Shown here in pieces: positions 62,000 through 64,000 of a DNA stretch of 64,000 nucleotides. The stretch lies in contig JAACMV010000008.1 of the NCBI GenBank assembly GCA_010909725.1, forward strand, positions 868,001 to 932,000, in the 5' to 3' direction. This DNA is from Picochlorum sp. 'celeri'. Lineage: Eukaryota > Chlorophyta > Trebouxiophyceae. The notes beneath the pieces were generated by a model. That model worked only from the letters and a program-made list of their open reading frames with translations. It was not told where the DNA came from and searched no databases. Made by a program: the position numbers and the translations under genes. Positions within the stretch are counted from its first letter, which is position 1. Each line of letters starts with the position of its first letter.

Positions 62000-62437
62000 A
62001 GAATCCGTATCATATACCTCATGATACCCCACAAGTGCAGTCGTGTAACCCCAAAAACCAAAAAAAAGAAAAAGGTGTTCGAATAAGCGAATAGACCGAC
62101 CTCAACCCTTTTCCGAATATCAATCACGTCTCTTGATAAGGCTGTAATATATATGAAGAATATATTTCAGCTTGAGGATGCCCGTGGTCTCATCATCATT
62201 GTGTACCACTTCCGATAGTTGTCGATGTCTTTGAAAGAGGCGCGACCTGCAGAATTCAAGTTTTTTCATTTTCGAATTAAGAATAGATGCATGTGCTGAT
62301 TTCCCTTTGCTTTCAGCATACCATAATGCAAAATCATATGCATTGAGAGCTATTGTATGGATACATGTTCTGTAGCCTTGTATTGGGTACCCTTGAGCTT
62401 GCTTGAGTGACACAAGGCTGTTCGGCATGGATACAGC
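62000..62437. other. Spacer with uncertain 102-codon frame
   Basis: About 440 bp between the GT64 and STK19 starts. An ATG-started minus-strand frame at 62120-62428 (102 codons, MPNSLVSLKQAQGYPIQGYR...) has normal composition but no recognised family and starts 9 bp from the STK19 ATG. It might be a small gene; evidence is weak. Confidence 0.3.
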
Positions 62438-63545
62438 ATGGCACGTGAAGAAAAACGGTTGCAGGATGCGGAGGGATTAGAAAAATTGTGTAGCGAGGCG
62501 GAAGGGGGTCAGGGAAGGAAGAGGATGAAGACTGGCGTGCCAGGGGCACCTGGTGAGTGTCAACAGGCTCCAGCAGTGGATTGGGGTGATGATGAGGTCG
62601 AAGAACATGATGCTGTGTGTGATGTTCTTGCTGCGATTCGGCTGTTGAGAAGCGAGTTTCCAATGTGTCCATTTGTGTTGAAGTCGCATGTGTATACTAT
62701 TGTGAGGGATAAGACGGATGCTGATGTGCAGTTGGACCATTTACGAAGGACAAACGCGATACGAGTTTTGCATATACCTACAGAATGGGATGACGGATAT
62801 GTAGAAACTTCAGAGTATTGCAGCGTGATTCAGAAATGCATGGAGGGGAGCAGTGGGAGATTGAGATCAGTGTTGGAATGGTTCAAGGATGATGTGGTGT
62901 CTAGACATACTGCATCGAGTATTGCCGAAGAGGATTTGAAACGAGGGCTCTCAGTCCCGAAGGGAATGGAAGGGTGCGTATGTGTGTTGATGAAAGGCTC
63001 CATGTGTTAGTTCCAAGTGCATGGCAACATAATCATCATGTGCTGGGGTGTGCAACTGGCCCATGACAATCATCTTGCCAAAAATGATGGACACGTGCAT
63101 CGTACACAATAGTCATAGAGCGCACTGGACCATGAGAGAATCATCGTACAGAAGCATGTGATATGATGTGATGGGTGTGTCAGACATGTCTTTGTGCAGG
63201 AAAGGGGTCCGAAGAGGTGTGACAGAGAAGGATATTGATCTGCTGATGCAGCAGTCATTGCTTCAAAGAGATAGCTCGTTGTCATCTCACGGGCAGCGAT
63301 TCGTGTTTTCTCTTCCCGGATCAGGGCATGTTGTGAAATCACTACTTGCTGGCAGGAGAGAACTGCTATCCATTATAAAGAGAAAAAAATATGGGCAGAT
63401 GCTACAGTCAAAAATACAACAAATAAAGCTAAAAAGCTCACAGTTGAATATTGGATGGCATTTAAAAGATTTAATAGGGTCTGGTGTAGTGCATGTAGAA
63501 GACACCACGGTTGGGCCTCTCATACGGGTTGTTCAAGACAGCTAG
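62438..63545 (+). CDS. STK19: STK19 homologue (winged-helix, DNA-repair factor)
   Basis: Exon 1 (62438-62973) and exon 2 (63200-63545) join over a 226-bp GTGCGT intron to give 293 aa. The middle matches STK19: DAVCDVLAAIRLLRSEFPMCPFVLKSHVYTIV and VQLDHLRRTNAIRVLHIP, then in exon 2 GVRRGVTEKDIDLLMQQSLLQRD, FSLPGSGHVVKSLLAGRRELLSIIKRKKYGQML and LNIGWHLKDLIGSGVVHVEDTTVGPLIRV. STK19, once called a kinase, is a winged-helix DNA-binding protein of transcription-coupled repair; no kinase motif is present here either. N-terminal KRMKTG-type basic patch may act as a nuclear signal. Confidence 0.8.
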
Positions 63546-63571
63546 CTGATGATTCAATCAAATTCATGTAT

Positions 63572-64000
63572 TCATTTGGGCTGAAAAAATTTTTGAATGC
63601 CCCCCGTTTTTATTCGTTTGGATACTTGCTGATTCTTTTGAGTTATATTTGCTTTCGATTTTTCTAGCCTGTGCAGCATGGATGCTTCTCTCAATAGTTT
63701 TTCCTGCTCCTCGACATTCACACTGTCGAGCAGAGGGCAAGAGATACCATCCTGTTTCTCCTCTACTTTGGAATCTAGATGCATTGAAGTCTTTTGGGCC
63801 GTATTATCATCGCAAGAAGATATTTCCTTTCTTTTGACCTGCGTTAAAAATCTCGTGATTGCCTTGGATTCATTTGGGCATTCAACAAAGTCTGAGGCAC
63901 TTAACGCCAGGCGTACACAAGGCATTGCCTCTGATGCACACCTGGTTTTGAAAATTTCCATAGCTGCCTCCGTCAAAATCTTCTTGCATGGCATCTGGGG
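63572..64000 (-). CDS. Y-family DNA polymerase, C-terminal part (eta-like)
   Basis: The gene runs off the window's right edge; about 142 codons are visible. They cover the end of the little-finger DNA-binding domain (LTEAAMEIFKTRCASEAMPCVRLALSASDFVEC) followed by AITRFLTQVK and an unstructured tail that ends in a PCNA-binding PIP box, GGIQKFFQPK. The phrase LSASDFVE...ITRF favours polymerase eta over kappa. A CAG at 63995-63997 next to the edge could be a splice acceptor. Convergent with STK19, 26 bp between stops. Confidence 0.7.
   Translation of the reverse strand, partial: PQMPCKKILTEAAMEIFKTRCASEAMPCVRLALSASDFVECPNESKAITRFLTQVKRKEISSCDDNTAQKTSMHLDSKVEEKQDGISCPLLDSVNVEEQEKLLREASMLHRLEKSKANITQKNQQVSKRIKTGGIQKFFQPK

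Overview
This is nuclear DNA from a photosynthetic eukaryote, most likely a green alga or an early-branching member of the plant lineage. Several genes point that way: a class XI/V-type myosin with a dilute tail, a nuclear gene for a plastid MlaE/TGD1-like lipid permease, a plant-type plastid heme oxygenase, an HMA2/4-type metal ATPase, a GINT1-like GT64 glycosyltransferase, plant-type independent phosphoglycerate mutase and cytosolic fructose-1,6-bisphosphatase. The species cannot be named from sequence alone. Genes have zero to three introns, mostly 50-110 bp. None of the 21 donors reconstructed here is GTAAGT or GTGAGT; GTACGT, GTATGT and GTGCGT dominate. Convergent genes often end within 0-60 bp of each other.

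Layout. 1-3.5 kb: choline-phosphate cytidylyltransferase (partial), sulfiredoxin, an ABM-domain protein and an unknown protein. 3.8-7 kb: phosphoglycerate mutase facing fructose bisphosphatase. 7.3-8.3 kb: a retrotransposon fragment. 8.7-17.8 kb: Nup85, an LPCAT-like acyltransferase, a CBS-domain protein, arginyl-tRNA protein transferase and allantoate amidohydrolase. 18.4-23.9 kb: a large imperfect inverted duplication carrying two mosaic paralogues on either side of a catalytically degenerate ADP-glucose pyrophosphorylase-like gene. 25-30.3 kb: myosin. 30.6-33.6 kb: heavy-metal ATPase. 34-36 kb: two unknowns and isopentenyl diphosphate isomerase. 36.4-38.7 kb: an F-box-like gene followed 10 bp later by heme oxygenase. 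38.8-43.3 kb: a SKI8/WDR61 WD40 protein and a SERAC1-like hydrolase. 43.8-45.5 kb: triosephosphate isomerase (with a 17-nt exon) and complex I NDUFA5. 46.4-52.6 kb: two ankyrin proteins around a secreted DUF1996-GH16 fusion; the second ankyrin gene ends 2 bp before a small membrane-protein gene. 52.6-58.3 kb: DUF1995 protein, TGD1-like permease, HflX GTPase and a SirB1-like protein. 58.7-62 kb: a ubiquitin fusion with an unfamiliar extension, and a GT64 protein. 62.4-64 kb: an STK19 homologue facing a Y-family DNA polymerase (partial).

Most genes are unrelated housekeeping functions. Loose themes are central carbon metabolism (phosphoglycerate mutase, fructose bisphosphatase, triosephosphate isomerase), protein turnover (arginyl-transferase, F-box, ubiquitin fusion) and DNA damage (STK19, Y-family polymerase). 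The most unusual items are the 18.4-23.9 kb inverted duplication with its flipped hairpin loop and dead pyrophosphorylase, the ubiquitin fusion, the DUF1996-GH16 fusion, and two gene pairs so close that they look bicistronic.
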